From JBDSTZ01 sp039927975 (GTDB lineage: Bacteria > Pseudomonadota > Gammaproteobacteria > Burkholderiales > Burkholderiaceae_D), in NCBI GenBank assembly GCA_039927975.1, contig JBDSTZ010000526.1, positions 1 through 14,319 on the forward strand: a DNA stretch of 14,319 bases. Reading direction: 5' to 3'. Shown here in pieces: positions 13,617 to 14,319 of this stretch. Both the position numbers and the translations under genes were made by a program. The first letter of the stretch is position 1; every line of letters begins with the position of its first letter. The notes beneath the pieces are model-generated. The model did not search any database. It saw only the letters and a program-made list of their open reading frames with translations, and was not told the origin of the DNA.

Positions 13617-14123
13617 ATGCCATTGACCGACGCCCCGCTCCATACCGAGATCGCCGCGCTGTTGCCGCGTCTGCGCCGTTTCGCCCGCACCATCACCTAC
13701 CGGCGCGAGGATGCCGACGATCTGGTGCAGGCGGCGCTGGAGCGGGCCCTGAAAAGCAGTGCCCAGTGGGAAGCGGGCACCCGGCTCGACAGCTGGCTGT
13801 TCCGGATCATGAAGAACGCCTGGATCGACGAGGTGCGTTCACGGATCCGCCGCGAGCAGCTGTTTGCGCCCGAGGAGGCCGGCGCCCTGGTGGGCGACGG
13901 CCATGCCGAGTCGCACCAGCAGCGGCTGGCGATCCAGAAGGCGATCAGCCTGCTGTCGGACGATCACCGGATCGTGATCGGCCTGGTGCTGGTCGACGGC
14001 ATGCCCTACAAGGAGGCGGCCGAGGTGCTCGATATACCGCTGGGAACCTTGACCAGCCGGCTGGCACGCGCCCGTGAAGCGCTGCAGGAATGTTTGTCCG
14101 ATCAAGCGAGGACCAAATCATGA
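13617..14123 (+). CDS. ECF-type RNA polymerase sigma factor
   Basis: A 168-aa protein, typical size for ECF sigma factors. Sigma region 2 covers about 14-80 (LLPRLRRFARTITYRREDADDLVQAALERAL, then LDSWLFRIMKNAWIDEVRSRIRR). Region 4 covers about 104-160 (AISLLSDDHRIVIGLVLVDGMPYKEAAEVLDIPLGTLTSRLARAREAL) with the helix-turn-helix. Regions 1 and 3 are absent, as expected. ATG 13617 is used; further upstream starts would run into the S8 protease gene. No Shine-Dalgarno is visible. The stop TGA (14121-14123) overlaps the ATG (14120) of the anti-sigma factor, indicating translational coupling. It directs RNA polymerase to a regulon that is not identifiable here; the divergent protease and repeat-protein genes are the nearest candidates. 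Confidence 0.93.
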   Translation: MPLTDAPLHTEIAALLPRLRRFARTITYRREDADDLVQAALERALKSSAQWEAGTRLDSWLFRIMKNAWIDEVRSRIRREQLFAPEEAGALVGDGHAESHQQRLAIQKAISLLSDDHRIVIGLVLVDGMPYKEAAEVLDIPLGTLTSRLARAREALQECLSDQARTKS

Positions 14124-14319
14124 GATTTTCCGATGAAACCATCATGGCGTTTGCCGACGGCGAGCTTGGCGAACCGGAGCGCAGCGCGCTCGAGCAGGCG
14201 GTCAAGCGCGACCCCGCGCTGGCGGCCCAGGTCGCGCGCCACCAGGCGCTGCGCGAGGACGTGTTCGGCGCCTTCGCCGGCGTGCTCGACGAACCGGTGC
14301 CGGCGCGCCTGCAGCCGGC
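14120..14319 (+). CDS. Anti-sigma factor, N-terminal part (3' end outside window)
   Basis: Starts ATG 14120, overlapping the sigma stop as ATGA, with GAGGA (14108-14112) 7 bases upstream; 66 codons are visible. The opening MRFSDETIMAFADGELGEPERSALEQAVKRDPALAAQVARHQALREDV is the usual helical sigma-binding domain of anti-sigma factors paired with ECF sigma factors. The His-x3-Cys-x2-Cys zinc motif of ZAS-type anti-sigma factors is not present in the visible part, so binding is probably zinc-independent. Any membrane segment or periplasmic sensor domain would lie beyond the window. It is expected to hold the sigma factor inactive until a signal arrives. Confidence 0.85.
   Translation, partial: MRFSDETIMAFADGELGEPERSALEQAVKRDPALAAQVARHQALREDVFGAFAGVLDEPVPARLQP

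Overview
The base composition (GC-rich, heavily biased third codon positions) and the gene types suggest a betaproteobacterium of the Oxalobacteraceae kind (Massilia, Duganella or Janthinobacterium-like). This is inferred from gene style and family content; no rRNA or other marker gene is present.

Left part (1-3500): the 3' end of a sorbosone/aldose dehydrogenase-type gene is followed by a decayed IS1595-type transposase. A strong hairpin terminator comes next, then a leftward gene for a membrane-bound nucleotide-sugar 4,6-dehydratase of the WbpM/CapD/PglF type. The ~425-base gap to the next gene holds a plausible leftward promoter, a possible 26-codon leader ORF with a strong Shine-Dalgarno, and a perfect 13-bp palindrome resembling GntR/FadR-type operators.

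Envelope/exopolysaccharide part (3501-7199): a 955-aa protein joins a YjbH/GfcD-type exopolysaccharide outer-membrane domain to a complete PAP2 phosphatase domain. It is convergent with dgkA (diacylglycerol kinase). Behind dgkA lies a small secreted Thr/Ala/Pro-rich protein that looks like the YjbE/GfcA partner of YjbH. Together with the sugar dehydratase this reads as a rearranged exopolysaccharide locus with a lipid-phosphate theme: a phosphatase and a lipid kinase side by side.

Middle part (7200-10443): rightward housekeeping or stress-type genes. They are a DUF3072 protein, a VOC/PhnB-like protein, a duplicated YciI/DGPF protein, a membrane-anchored cupredoxin-like protein, and a stand-alone Lon N-terminal-domain protein. 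Most have clear ribosome binding sites, but the last two do not. A long bidirectional hairpin closes this part.

Right part (10525-14319): two leftward genes encode a secreted Gly/Ser-rich repeat protein and a secreted subtilisin-like S8 protease. The protease has a seven-fold nonapeptide repeat between pro-domain and catalytic domain. They diverge from an ECF sigma factor whose stop overlaps the start of an anti-sigma factor that runs off the window. The arrangement suggests an envelope- or matrix-linked sigma/protease module, which is the most system-like part of the window next to the YjbH-PAP2 fusion.

Most other long open frames, on either strand, are GC-driven shadows of these genes. No tRNA, rRNA or CRISPR array was seen.
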